From JAYRSJ01 sp041920215 (lineage in GTDB: Bacteria; Pseudomonadota; Gammaproteobacteria; Burkholderiales; Burkholderiaceae_C): a stretch of DNA of 64,000 bases. The stretch covers positions 55,651-119,650 of the forward strand of contig JAYRSJ010000013.1 of the NCBI GenBank assembly GCA_041920215.1. The letters run 5' to 3'. Below, piece by piece: positions 49,881-58,863 of this stretch. Numbering within the stretch: position 1 is the stretch's first letter; each line of letters starts with the position of its first letter. The notes beneath the pieces were generated by a model, which was not told the origin of the DNA, did no database searches, and saw nothing but the letters and a program-made list of their open reading frames with translations. The position numbers and the translations under genes are program-made.

Positions 49881-51190
49881 GTGGACAGGCTCTCCCGACG
49901 CTTGATCTCTTTCTCTATGTCTTCCTGGATCTCGTCCCACTCGGCCTTGAACTGACGGCGCGCGAGCTCGAACAGGCCCAGGCCGGCCAGCAGCAGGAAG
50001 ATCGCCCCGACCCAGGCGTCAACCCCCTGGCTGTTCAGCGCAATGCCCATGAAGCTCATCTCGGGACCCAGGGCGGCATTGAGCTGCCAGTGGTAGAGCA
50101 TCTCCACCATCGCGGCAGCGCCCAGCAGCACCGCCAGGCCGGTGCCGAACAGGGCCAGATAGCTGGTCCACAGCTTGGAGAGCTTGCCGAAGGCCGCGAC
50201 ACGCAGATTCATCATGATCAGCGCCGCGAAGCCACCCGGCGCATACATCACCATGAACAGGAAGACCAGGCCCAGATAGAGCAGCCAGGCCGAGGTCAGC
50301 TCCGACAGCAGCACGCCCGCCAGCACCATCAGCACCGCGCCGATGATGGGCCCGAAGAAGAAGGTGGCACCGCCCAGGAAGGTGAACAGCAGATAGCCGC
50401 CCGAGCGCAGCGCGCCCACCACCTCGGCGGTGACGATCTCGAAGTTGATCGCGCCCAGGCCGCCGGCCACGCCGGCGAAGAAGCCCGAGATCATGAAGGC
50501 CAGGAAGCGCACCCACTGGGTGTCATAGCCGATGAACTCGACCCGCTCGGGGTTGTCGCGCACCGCATTGAGCATGCGGCCCAGCGGCGTGCGCGTCAGC
50601 GCGAACAGCAGCGCGGTGCAGACGAAGCAGTAGACGGCAATCAGGTAATAGACCTGGATCTGCGGGCCGAAGCTGATGCCGAAGAAGGGTTGGCCCACCA
50701 CCCGGTTGGTGGAGATGCCGCCCTCGCCGCCGAAGAACTCGGGCAGCATCAGCGACATGGACCAGATCAGCTCGCCCACGCCCAGCGTGATCATCGCGAA
50801 AGGCGTGCCCGACTTCTTGGTCGAGACATAGCCGAACAGCAGCGCAAAGAAGAGGCCAGCCAGGCCGCCGACCAGGGGCACCAGGCTGATCGGCAGGCTC
50901 AGCTGCCCGGCCGACACCAGGTTCAGCGTGTGTATGGCCAGGTAGCTGCCCAGCCCGCTGTAGACCGCATGGCCGAAGCTGAGCATGCCGCCCTGGCCCA
51001 GCAGCAGGTTGTAGGCCAGGCAGGCGATGATGGCGATGCCCATCTGCGACAGCATGGTGTGCGACAGGCCCGAGGTCCAGATCAGCGGGGCCACCGCCAG
51101 GATCAGGGCATAGAGGCCCCAGACGAACCAGCGGCCGACGTTGTAGGGCTTGAAGTGGTAATGCGGCAGGTGCGCGGGTGTGTGCGTCAT
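49877..51190 (-). CDS. livM: Liv-type ABC transporter permease LivM
   Basis: 437 residues with about ten hydrophobic segments and the conserved LLLGQGGMLSFGHAVYSGLGSY and GRMLNAVRDNPERVEFIGYDTQWVRFLAFMISGFFAGVAGGL cytoplasmic-loop motifs. The C-terminal ~100 residues add two further membrane spans and a charged tail (FKAEWDEIQEDIEKEIKRRES), longer than typical LivM (~320-360). Start is 2 bases past livH. Confidence 0.94.
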   Translation of the reverse strand: MTHTPAHLPHYHFKPYNVGRWFVWGLYALILAVAPLIWTSGLSHTMLSQMGIAIIACLAYNLLLGQGGMLSFGHAVYSGLGSYLAIHTLNLVSAGQLSLPISLVPLVGGLAGLFFALLFGYVSTKKSGTPFAMITLGVGELIWSMSLMLPEFFGGEGGISTNRVVGQPFFGISFGPQIQVYYLIAVYCFVCTALLFALTRTPLGRMLNAVRDNPERVEFIGYDTQWVRFLAFMISGFFAGVAGGLGAINFEIVTAEVVGALRSGGYLLFTFLGGATFFFGPIIGAVLMVLAGVLLSELTSAWLLYLGLVFLFMVMYAPGGFAALIMMNLRVAAFGKLSKLWTSYLALFGTGLAVLLGAAAMVEMLYHWQLNAALGPEMSFMGIALNSQGVDAWVGAIFLLLAGLGLFELARRQFKAEWDEIQEDIEKEIKRRESLST

Positions 51191-51191
51191 G

Positions 51192-52199
51192 TCATTCGTC
51201 CCGGGTACCCATCAGGCCCTTGGGGCGGAAGATCAGGATCAGCACCATCAGCAGATAGGGCAGTATCGGTGCGACCTGGGACAGGCTGAGCTTGAGCAGC
51301 GGATAGCCGAAGGTATCGGGGCCCAGCTTGAACAGCGTGGCCAGCGAGCCGTCCACCGTCAGCGGCAGGGTCTGCAGCAGGCCGATCAAGATGGAGGCCA
51401 CAAAGGCCCCGGCCAGCGAGCCAACCCCGCCGACCACCACCACCACGAAGATGATGGAGCCGACGATGATGGCCATCGAAGGCTCGGTGACGAAGGTGAT
51501 GCCCCCGATCACGCCCGCCAGGCCGGCCAGCGCACAGCCGCTGCCGAACACCAGCATCAGCACCCGCGGCACGTTGTGGCCCAGGGCCTCCACCATCTCC
51601 GGATGGGTCAATGCGGCCTGTATCACCAGGCCGATGCGGGTGCGGGTCAGTAGCAGCCACAGCGCCACCAGCATGGCCAGGGCCACCGCCATCATGAAGG
51701 CGCGGGTCAGCGGGAACTTGGAGCAGATCACGCCGGCCGCCGCGCACAGCCCCGGACCGGCCTCACCCAAGGCCAGGCTCATGCCCTGGCCGGGGCTTTG
51801 TATGAAGGTGAAGGCCGGGCCCTGCAGGGCCGCCGGCGGATTGAAGGACAAGGCGGTGCGGCCCCAGATCAGTTGCACCAGCTCCAGGATCAGATAGGAC
51901 AGGCCGAAGGTGATCAGCAGTTCCGGCACATGGCCGAACTTGTGGACCTTGCGCAAGGCCAGGCGCTCGAAGCCGGCGCCCGCCAAGCCCACCAGCAGCG
52001 GTGCGATCAGCAGGGCCGGCCAGAAGCCGACCAGCCCGGACAGCGTGTAGGCGAAGTAGGCGCCCAGCATATAGAAGCTGGCATGGGCAAAGTTGAGCAC
52101 GCCCATCATGCTGAAGATCAGCGTGAGGCCCGAGCTCAGCATGAACAGCAGCAGGCCCGAGGACAGGCCGTTCAGCAGATTGATCAGGAATTGGTCCAC
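51192..52199 (-). CDS. livH: Liv-type ABC transporter permease LivH
   Basis: 335 residues, multi-span permease. Begins FLINLLNGLSSGLLLFMLSSGLTLIFSMMGVLNFAHASFYMLGAY, the family signature, and has ALTHPEMVEALGHNVPRVLMLVFGSGCALAGLAGVIGG for contact with the ATPases. It follows the binding-protein gene by 111 bases that contain a strong hairpin. Confidence 0.94.
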   Translation of the reverse strand: MDQFLINLLNGLSSGLLLFMLSSGLTLIFSMMGVLNFAHASFYMLGAYFAYTLSGLVGFWPALLIAPLLVGLAGAGFERLALRKVHKFGHVPELLITFGLSYLILELVQLIWGRTALSFNPPAALQGPAFTFIQSPGQGMSLALGEAGPGLCAAAGVICSKFPLTRAFMMAVALAMLVALWLLLTRTRIGLVIQAALTHPEMVEALGHNVPRVLMLVFGSGCALAGLAGVIGGITFVTEPSMAIIVGSIIFVVVVVGGVGSLAGAFVASILIGLLQTLPLTVDGSLATLFKLGPDTFGYPLLKLSLSQVAPILPYLLMVLILIFRPKGLMGTRDE

Positions 52200-52247
52200 G
52201 GGTGGTCAGGGCAAGGGCCGCAGCCGCGTTGACGAAAGGAACCGCTG

Positions 52248-52273
52248 CAGCGGAGCCCCGGCGGGCTCCGCTG
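52248..52273 (-). repeat. Strong hairpin between livK and livH
   Basis: An 11-bp perfect GC-rich stem (CAGCGGAGCCC/GGGCTCCGCTG) with a CGGC tetraloop in the 111-base spacer. No T-run follows on the operon strand, so it is more likely an mRNA 3'-end stabiliser for the abundant binding protein than a terminator. Confidence 0.6.
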
Positions 52274-52310
52274 TGCGATCAGGGCAGGCTGATCAGGTCA
52301 ATCGGGTCGC

Positions 52311-53555
52311 TCAGCCCGGCCGCTTCATCTGGCAGGAGGTCGGCGTGCTCGACACATAGGGCTCGAAGGTGCGCACCGGCACAAAGGTCATGCCGGTCTT
52401 CTCCGGGCTGTAGCTGTTCTTCGCGTCGGTCTTCTGCCAGACCGACAGGTACAGGGTCTGCTGCAGCTGGTGGTCGGACTTGCGCATCTCGACCTCGCCA
52501 TTGAAGCTCTTGGTCTTCATGCCCTCCAGCACCGCGGCCACCTTGACCGGGTCGGTGCTCTTGGCCTTGGCGAAGGCCTCGCCCAGCAGCGTGTAGATGT
52601 GGATCACGCTGCCGGTGTAGAAGTCCGAGTTGAACTTGTCCTGGAACTCCTGCTGCCACTTGGACATCTGGCCGCCCATGTTGTAGTGGTTGTAGGAGAT
52701 CTGGTAGACGCGGCCGGCCGAGCCGGTGCCCAGCGCGGTAGGCGTGCCGGTGACGCCGGCGTAGTAGGTGAAGAACTTGCCGTTGTAGCCGGCCTCGTTG
52801 GCGGCCTTCACCAGCAGGGCCAGGTCCGAGCCCCAGTTGCCGGTGATCACCGTGTCGGCGCCGCTGGCCTTGATCTTGGCGATATAGGGCGCGAAGTCAC
52901 GCACCTGGGCCAGCGGGTGCAGATCCTCGCCGGCGATCTTCACGTCCGGGCGCTTGCGGGCCAGCATCTCCTTGGCGTACTTGGCGACCTGATGGCCGTG
53001 CGCATAGTTCTGGTTCAGCAGATAGACGCTCTTGATGTCGGGCTGGTCCTTCATGAAGGTGGTCATCGCCTCCATCTTCATCGAGGTGTCGGCGTCGGTG
53101 CGGAAATGCCAGTAGCTGCACTTGCTATTGGTCAGATCGGGATCGACGGCCGAGTGGTTCAGGTACAGCACCTCCTTGCCGGGATTGCGCTCGTTGTGCT
53201 TGTTGACCGCGTCGATGATGGCCAGCGCCGCCCCCGAACCATTGCCCTGGGTGACGTAGCGCACGCCCTGATCGATGGCCGACTTCAGCGCGTTCAGCGA
53301 CTCGGCCGGGCTGAGCTTGTTGTCGATCGCGATGATCTCGAACTTGACGCCGGCCGGGTTGCTGGCATTGAACTTCTCGGCGAAGAACTGGAAGCTCTTG
53401 ACCTGGTTCTGGCCCACCGGCGCCATCAGACCGGACAGCGGATCGATCCAGGCGATCTTGACCGTCTCGCCCTTCTGCGCATGCGCGGCAGCCGCCACCG
53501 TCAGCAGCGCTGCGGCGGTGACCAGTCGGAGGGCGTTCTTGCTATTGCTGACCAT
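52311..53555 (-). CDS. livK: Branched-chain amino acid-type ABC transporter substrate-binding protein
   Basis: 414 residues, periplasmic. Signal peptide (SNSKNALRLVTAAALLTVAAAAHA, cleavage near residue 26), then a Peripla_BP_6 fold with KIAWIDPLSGLMAPVGQNQVKSFQFFAEKFN at the start. The start has AAAGGAGA upstream. The ligand is not certain: beside an acyl-CoA ligase and beta-oxidation genes it may take a carboxylic acid rather than Leu/Ile/Val (inference). Confidence 0.92.
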   Translation of the reverse strand: MVSNSKNALRLVTAAALLTVAAAAHAQKGETVKIAWIDPLSGLMAPVGQNQVKSFQFFAEKFNASNPAGVKFEIIAIDNKLSPAESLNALKSAIDQGVRYVTQGNGSGAALAIIDAVNKHNERNPGKEVLYLNHSAVDPDLTNSKCSYWHFRTDADTSMKMEAMTTFMKDQPDIKSVYLLNQNYAHGHQVAKYAKEMLARKRPDVKIAGEDLHPLAQVRDFAPYIAKIKASGADTVITGNWGSDLALLVKAANEAGYNGKFFTYYAGVTGTPTALGTGSAGRVYQISYNHYNMGGQMSKWQQEFQDKFNSDFYTGSVIHIYTLLGEAFAKAKSTDPVKVAAVLEGMKTKSFNGEVEMRKSDHQLQQTLYLSVWQKTDAKNSYSPEKTGMTFVPVRTFEPYVSSTPTSCQMKRPG

Positions 53556-53668
53556 CGTTGTCTCCTTTGTGTATGAAAGGCGTGTCGAGCTGTTGTCGCT
53601 GTGACGCGGCCCCACGGTAATGGAAGCCGCGCCAGCCATGGCCTGGGGACTACCCCCAGCGGGCCGAC

Positions 53669-55330
53669 TCAGAGGCCGGGCAGGCGGTGGCTCTTGAACT
53701 GCTCGCGCAGCTTGAGCTTGAGCAGCTTGCCGGTGGCGGTATGGGGCAGTTCGTCGACGAAGACCACATCGTCGGGAATCTGCCATTTGGCGATGCGGCC
53801 CTCATAGAAGCCCAGCAGCTCTTCACGGCTGAGCTCGGCGCCGGGCTTTCTGACCACCACCAGCAGCGGCCGCTCATCCCACTTGGGATGCGCGCAGGCG
53901 ATCGCGGCCGCCTCGTGCACCGCCGGGTGAGCCATCGCGATGTTCTCCAGATCGATGGAGCTGATCCATTCGCCACCGCTCTTGATCACGTCCTTGCTGC
54001 GGTCGGTGATCTGCATGAAACCGTCGGCATCGATGGTGGCCACATCGCCGGTGGGGAACCATTGGCCCAGGCTCGTGCCATCGGCGGCGCGCACCGGCAC
54101 CAGGGGCGAGCTCTGCTGGCCGAAATAGCTGTCTATCACCCAGGGGCCGCGCACCACCAGATTGCCGCTGCTGGCACCATCCCAGGGCAGAGCCTGGCCG
54201 GCATCGTCGATCACCGCCATATCGATGCCGTAGATCACCTTGCCCTGTTTCTCCAGGATGCGGCGCTGCTGCTCGGGCGGCAGCTCCAGCTGGCGGGCGG
54301 TGAGCTTGGACAGGGTCCCCAGCGGCGAGAGCTCGGTCATGCCCCAGGCATGGATGACCTCGACACCGTAGTCGTCCATCAGCGTCTTCAGCATGGCCGG
54401 CGGGCAGGCCGAGCCGCCTATCACCGTGCGCCGGAAGCTGCTGAACTTGAGCTGGTGCTGCGCCACATAGTTCAGCAGTCCCAGCCACACGGTGGGCACG
54501 CCGGCACTGAAGGTCACGCCCTCGTTCTCGAACAGGTCGTAGAGCGACTTGCCGTCCAGATGCGGCCCCGGAAAGACCAGCTTGGCGCCGACGATGGCAC
54601 TGCTGTAGGGCAGGCCCCAGGCATTGACGTGGAACATCGGCACCACCGGCAGGATCACATCCTTGCTGGAACAGTCCATCGCATCCGGCAGGGCCGAGCC
54701 ATAGGCATGCAGCACGGTCGAGCGATGGCTGTAGACCGCGCCCTTTGGGTGGCCCGTGGTGCCCGAGGTGTAGCAGATGCTGGAGGCCTGCTGCTCGTCG
54801 AAGCTGGGCCAGTCGTAGCGACCGTCCTCTGCCTCGATCAGCTCCTCGTAGCACAGCAGGCCCGGGATGCTGCTGGCCGCAGGCATATGGGCGCGGTCGG
54901 TCATCAGCACATAGTGGCGGATGCTGGGCATGTGTTCGCGCAGCTTTTCCACCAGCGGCAGAAAGCTCAGATCGAACAGCAGCACCTGGTCCTGCGCATC
55001 GCTCGCGATCCAGGCGATCTGTTCGGGGAAGAGGCGCGGATTGATCGTGTGGCAGACCCGCTGCGAGCCCGAGCTGCCGTAGTAGATCTCCAGATGCCGG
55101 TAGCCATTCCAGGCCAGCGTCGCGACGCGGTCACCCGCTACCGTGCCCAGCCGCGCCAGGGCCTGGGCCAGCTTGCGGGCGCGCAGCTCCGCGTCGCGCC
55201 AGGTATAGCGATGCAGATCACCTTCACAACGCTTGCTGACGATCTCGGTGTCGCCGGCATGCCTGGCGGCATGCTGGATCAGCGAGGAAATCAGCAAGGG
55301 CATGGACATCATGCGGCCCATCAGTGCCAT
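53669..55330 (-). CDS. Acyl-CoA synthetase (AMP-binding)
   Basis: 553 residues, ANL superfamily, medium/long-chain type. P-loop YTSGTTGHPKG (~185), A5-like GMTELSPLGTLS (~330), GDVATIDADGFMQITDRSKDVIKSGGEWISSIDLEN (~430-470) and C-terminal catalytic Lys in TATGKLLKLKLRE (~535). Activates a fatty or aryl acid to its CoA ester. Good ribosome site (GGAGACGCTCG-ATG). It lies upstream of the liv genes on the same strand, fitting import plus activation of an acid. Confidence 0.94.
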   Translation of the reverse strand: MALMGRMMSMPLLISSLIQHAARHAGDTEIVSKRCEGDLHRYTWRDAELRARKLAQALARLGTVAGDRVATLAWNGYRHLEIYYGSSGSQRVCHTINPRLFPEQIAWIASDAQDQVLLFDLSFLPLVEKLREHMPSIRHYVLMTDRAHMPAASSIPGLLCYEELIEAEDGRYDWPSFDEQQASSICYTSGTTGHPKGAVYSHRSTVLHAYGSALPDAMDCSSKDVILPVVPMFHVNAWGLPYSSAIVGAKLVFPGPHLDGKSLYDLFENEGVTFSAGVPTVWLGLLNYVAQHQLKFSSFRRTVIGGSACPPAMLKTLMDDYGVEVIHAWGMTELSPLGTLSKLTARQLELPPEQQRRILEKQGKVIYGIDMAVIDDAGQALPWDGASSGNLVVRGPWVIDSYFGQQSSPLVPVRAADGTSLGQWFPTGDVATIDADGFMQITDRSKDVIKSGGEWISSIDLENIAMAHPAVHEAAAIACAHPKWDERPLLVVVRKPGAELSREELLGFYEGRIAKWQIPDDVVFVDELPHTATGKLLKLKLREQFKSHRLPGL

Positions 55331-55507
55331 CGAGCGTCTCCTGTGTCTGTGGCTGTCTGAGGCAGCCTGCGGACCAGTCTAACCCCCGCGGTCACGGCCG
55401 CAGAGTCACCCTCGTTACACAGGGGCATCAGGGTATTCACCGGCGCGCGACCCGGTCTTGCGCCGCTGACTACACTGCAAGACCGACGCAGCCGAACCGC
55501 CCGCAGC

Positions 55508-55924
55508 ATGAGCCACACCCCTTCAGACAAGCCCTATCCCGTCCACAAGACCGATGCCGAATGGCGCGCCCAGCTGGACGAGATGCAGTACCAGGTGGCT
55601 CGCCATGCCGCCACCGAGCGCGCCTTCAGCGGCAAGTACTGGGATCACTGGGAGGCCGGCCACTACAACTGCGTGGGCTGCGGCACGCCGCTGTTCGAGG
55701 CCAGCACCAAGTTCGATGCCGGTTGCGGCTGGCCCAGCTACTGGGCGCCGGTCAATGCCGAGGTGGTGGAGCGTGTGGTCGATGCCAGCCACGGCATGGT
55801 GCGCATCGAGGTGCGCTGCCAGCGCTGCGGCTCGCATCTGGGCCATGTCTTCCCCGACGGCCCCGAGCCCAGCGGCGAACGCTTTTGCATCAACTCGGCC
55901 GCGATCGACTTCAAGCCCGAATGA
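55508..55924 (+). CDS. msrB: Peptide-methionine (R)-S-oxide reductase MsrB
   Basis: 138 residues. Reduces Met-R-sulfoxide. Structural zinc cysteines CVGC and CQRC, the CGWPSYW block, HLGHVFPDGP and the catalytic Cys in GERFCINSAAIDF are all present. No signal peptide, so cytoplasmic. Divergent from the acyl-CoA synthetase (177 bases). Its TGA overlaps the start of the BolA-like gene. Confidence 0.97.
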   Translation: MSHTPSDKPYPVHKTDAEWRAQLDEMQYQVARHAATERAFSGKYWDHWEAGHYNCVGCGTPLFEASTKFDAGCGWPSYWAPVNAEVVERVVDASHGMVRIEVRCQRCGSHLGHVFPDGPEPSGERFCINSAAIDFKPE

Positions 55925-56229
55925 ATATGATGAACGACAGTGACAAGAACACGCCCCCCTCCCCCCGTGCCTCCATGGCCGAGATGGAGCAGCGCCTGCA
56001 CACGGCCCTGGCACCCGCGCAGCTGGAGCTGCAGGACGACAGCGCCCAGCATGCCGGCCATGCCGGCGCCCGCGAAGGCGGCCATTACCGTCTGAGAATC
56101 AGCAGCCCGCGCTTTGCCGGCCTGCCCCGGGTGGCCCGGCATAGGCTCGTATATGATGCCCTCGCCGATCTGATGCAGCGGGGCATCCATGCCCTGGTAA
56201 TCGATGCCCGCACACCGGACGAGCACTGA
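55921..56229 (+). CDS. BolA family protein
   Basis: 102 residues. BolA fold: HYRLRISSPRFAGLPRVARHRLVYDALADLMQRGIHALVIDARTPDE, with the conserved helix-turn and the C-terminal strand. The His expected in the family lies in RVARHRLVY. An Asp/Lys/Pro-rich N-terminal extension precedes MAEMEQRL; ATGs at 55921, 55927 and 55930 are all possible, and 55921 overlaps the msrB stop. BolA proteins partner monothiol glutaredoxins in iron-sulfur handling. Confidence 0.9.
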   Translation: MNMMNDSDKNTPPSPRASMAEMEQRLHTALAPAQLELQDDSAQHAGHAGAREGGHYRLRISSPRFAGLPRVARHRLVYDALADLMQRGIHALVIDARTPDEH

Positions 56230-56247
56230 AGCCCTGTTGCTGATCCC

Positions 56248-56267
56248 GCGCCCCATGGCGCTTTTTC
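56248..56267 (+). terminator. Possible terminator after the BolA gene
   Basis: Five-pair GC stem GCGCC/GGCGC with a CCAT loop and five T residues, 19 bases after the BolA stop and 23 bases before the parvulin gene. Short stem, so termination may be partial. Confidence 0.5.
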
Positions 56268-56289
56268 TTTGATTGCAGCCCTACCCACC

Positions 56290-57093
56290 ATGAAGAAGTT
56301 TGTGCTCGCCGCCTCCGTTGCGGCCCTGTCCGCTGCGTTCCTGCCCGTGACGGCCAGTGCGCAGAACATCGCCATCGTCAACGGCAAGGCCGTGCCCAAG
56401 GCACGTGCCGAGCTGCTGATCAATCAGGTTACCAAGAGCGGCCAGCAACAACGTTCGCCCGAGCTGGAAGCCCAGGTCAAGGATGAAGTCGTGCTGCGCG
56501 AGATCTTCATGCAGGAAGCCGAGCGTCGCGGCATTCCCGCCGGCGCCGACTACAAGGCCCAGATGGAACTGGCCCGTCAGAGCATCCTGATCCGCGAGCT
56601 GTTCGCCGACTATGCGAAGAAGAATCCGGTCAGCGATGCCGAGGCCATGGCCGAGTACGAAAAGTACAAGGCGGCCAATGCCGGTACCGAGTACCGTGCC
56701 CGCCACATCCTGGTGGAAAAGGAAGACGAGGCCAAGGACCTGATCAAGCAACTCAACGGCGGCGCCAAGTTCGAGGATCTGGCCAAGAAGGTTTCCAAGG
56801 ACCCCGGCTCGGCCGCCAACGGTGGTGATCTGGACTTCGCCAACCCGGGCAACTATGTGCCCGAGTTCAGCCAGGCCCTGGTGGCCCTGAAGAAGGGCGA
56901 GATGACCCAGGAACCGGTCAAGTCGCAGTTCGGCTTCCACATCATCAAGCTGGAAGACACCCGCGACGCGCAGTTCCCGGCCTTCGACGACGTCAAGCCG
57001 CAGATCCTGCAGCGCCTGGGTCAGCAGAAGCTGGCCAGCTACCAGCAGGACCTGAAGACCAAGGCCAAGACCGACTACAAGTTCGCCAACTGA
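56290..57093 (+). CDS. Peptidyl-prolyl cis-trans isomerase (parvulin, PpiC/SurA-like)
   Basis: 267 residues, periplasmic. Signal peptide (KKFVLAASVAALSAAFLPVTASA, cleavage near residue 24), an N-terminal helical chaperone-like part (~30-125) and a rotamase domain (~130-225; YRARHILVEKEDEAKDLIKQLNGGAKFEDLAKKVSKDPGSAANGGDLDF, then EPVKSQFGFHIIKL). Probably assists folding of exported proteins. ATG at 56290 starts the signal peptide. Followed by a strong bidirectional terminator. Confidence 0.94.
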   Translation: MKKFVLAASVAALSAAFLPVTASAQNIAIVNGKAVPKARAELLINQVTKSGQQQRSPELEAQVKDEVVLREIFMQEAERRGIPAGADYKAQMELARQSILIRELFADYAKKNPVSDAEAMAEYEKYKAANAGTEYRARHILVEKEDEAKDLIKQLNGGAKFEDLAKKVSKDPGSAANGGDLDFANPGNYVPEFSQALVALKKGEMTQEPVKSQFGFHIIKLEDTRDAQFPAFDDVKPQILQRLGQQKLASYQQDLKTKAKTDYKFAN

Positions 57094-57111
57094 TCGCTGG
57101 GTCCTGACCCC

Positions 57112-57143
57112 CCAAAAAAGCCCGCGCGATGCGCGGGCTTTTT
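57112..57143. terminator. Bidirectional terminator between parvulin and ahpF
   Basis: A 10-bp perfect stem AAGCCCGCGC/GCGCGGGCTT with a 3-base loop, flanked by an A-run on the left and T5 on the right; it ends the plus-strand parvulin gene and the minus-strand ahpF. Confidence 0.92.
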
Positions 57144-57162
57144 CATTGGCGGGGCGGCGGGC

Positions 57163-58716
57163 TCAGTGGCGAATCAGGTGGTCGAAGGCCGACAGCGCGG
57201 CCTTGGCACCATCGCCCGCGGCGATCACGATCTGCTTGTAAGGCACGGTGGTCGCATCGCCGGCGGCGAACACACCGGGGATCGAGGTCTGGCCCTTGGC
57301 GTCGACGATGATCTCGCCGAACTTGCTGAGCTCGATCGTGCCCTTGAGCCACTCGGTATTGGGCACCAGGCCGATCTGCACGAACACCCCTTCCAGCTCG
57401 ATGCGCCGGGCCTCGCCGCTGGCACGGTCGGTGTAGTTCAGGCCATTGAGCTTGCCGTCCGCACCGGTGAACTCGGTGGTCTGGGCCTGGGTGTGGATGC
57501 TGACATTGGGCAGGCTCTTGAGCTTGTCCACCAGCACCGCATCGGCCCGCAACTGCTCGCCGAACTCCAGCAGCGTGACATGGGCCACGATGCCGGCCAG
57601 GTCGATCGCCGCCTCGACGCCGCTATTGCCGCCGCCGATCACCGCCACCCGCTTGCCCTTGAACAGCGGACCGTCGCAATGCGGGCAGTAGGCCACGCCC
57701 TTGTTCTTGTACTCCTGCTCGCCGGGCACATTGACATTGCGCCAGCGTGCACCGGTCGAGAGGATCACGGTCTTGCTCTTGAGCGAGCCGCCATGGGACA
57801 GCTGCACCTCGATCAGGCCACCGGGCCCGCTGGCCGGGATCAGCTTCTCGGCGCGCTGCAGATTCATGATGTCGACGCCGTAATGCCTGACATGCTGCTC
57901 CAGCGCCGTCGCGAACTTGGGGCCATCGGTCTCCAGCACCGAGATGTAGTTCTCGATCGCCAGCGTGTCGTTGACCTGCCCCCCGAAACGCTCGGCAGCG
58001 ACGCCGGTGCGTATGCCCTTGCGGGCGGCATAGACTGCGGCCGCCGCGCCGGCCGGCCCGCCGCCGACGATCAGCACATCGAAGGCCTCCTTGGCGCTCA
58101 GCTTGGCTGCATCGCGGGCGGCAGCGCCGGTATCGAGCTTGGCCACGATCTCTTCCACCGTCATGCGGCCCGAACCGAAGGGCGCGCCATTGAGCCAGAC
58201 GCTGGGCACGGCCATGATCTCGCGGCCGTTGACCTCGTCCTGGAATAGGGCGCCGTCGATCACCACGGTCCGCACCTTGGGGTTCAGCACCGACATCAGC
58301 GACAGCGCCTGCACCACATCCGGGCAGTTGTGGCAGGACAGGCTCATGTACACCTCGAAGGCGTAGTCGCCGTCCAGGCTCTTGATCTGTTCGATCACCT
58401 CGGGCGCCACTTTGGGCGGATGGCCACCGGTCCACAGCAGGGCCAGCACCAGCGAGGTGAACTCATGGCCCAGGGGAATGGCGGCGAAGCGAAGGCTCTG
58501 CTCGCTCCCCAGGCGCTTGAGGCTGAAGGAGGGGCGGCGCGCGTCCTGGCCGTCCAGCTTCAGCGTGATCTTGTCGGACATCACAGCGATGTCCTGCAGC
58601 AGCAGCTGCAGCTCGCGGGAGCTCTCAGAGTCGCTCAGGGAAGCTTGGATCTCGAACGGCAGGGTGACGCGCTCCAGATAGGCCTTGAGCTGAGTCTTCA
58701 GGGTGTCGTCCAACAT
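57163..58716 (-). CDS. ahpF: Alkyl hydroperoxide reductase subunit F
   Basis: 517 residues. N-terminal tandem thioredoxin-fold domain (~1-195) with the redox pair CHNC (~130); FAD domain starting DVLIVGGGPAGAAAAVYAARKG (~212); NADPH domain with CPHC (~345) and VIGGGNSGVEAAIDLAG (~357). Transfers electrons from NAD(P)H to AhpC. The start has AAGGAAG upstream. It follows ahpC by 147 bases that contain a GC-rich hairpin. Confidence 0.97.
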   Translation of the reverse strand: MLDDTLKTQLKAYLERVTLPFEIQASLSDSESSRELQLLLQDIAVMSDKITLKLDGQDARRPSFSLKRLGSEQSLRFAAIPLGHEFTSLVLALLWTGGHPPKVAPEVIEQIKSLDGDYAFEVYMSLSCHNCPDVVQALSLMSVLNPKVRTVVIDGALFQDEVNGREIMAVPSVWLNGAPFGSGRMTVEEIVAKLDTGAAARDAAKLSAKEAFDVLIVGGGPAGAAAAVYAARKGIRTGVAAERFGGQVNDTLAIENYISVLETDGPKFATALEQHVRHYGVDIMNLQRAEKLIPASGPGGLIEVQLSHGGSLKSKTVILSTGARWRNVNVPGEQEYKNKGVAYCPHCDGPLFKGKRVAVIGGGNSGVEAAIDLAGIVAHVTLLEFGEQLRADAVLVDKLKSLPNVSIHTQAQTTEFTGADGKLNGLNYTDRASGEARRIELEGVFVQIGLVPNTEWLKGTIELSKFGEIIVDAKGQTSIPGVFAAGDATTVPYKQIVIAAGDGAKAALSAFDHLIRH

Positions 58717-58788
58717 GGTGATGCTTCCTTCTTGTATCAAGCGACTTTGAGAGCTGGCCTCCTTTGCGAATAGGCGGCCAGGGGCACC

Positions 58789-58810
58789 CCGGCGGCACGC
58801 GGGCCGCCGG
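58789..58810 (-). repeat. GC-rich hairpin between ahpC and ahpF
   Basis: An 8-bp perfect stem CCGGCGGC/GCCGCCGG with a 6-base loop. No T-run. Similar in place to the hairpins after livK and ilvB; it may protect the abundant ahpC message or limit read-through. Confidence 0.55.
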
Positions 58811-58863
58811 AAATGCTGCAGGCGGTGATGAGGACAGGCCTCAGCACGGGCGAAAGATCTGCT

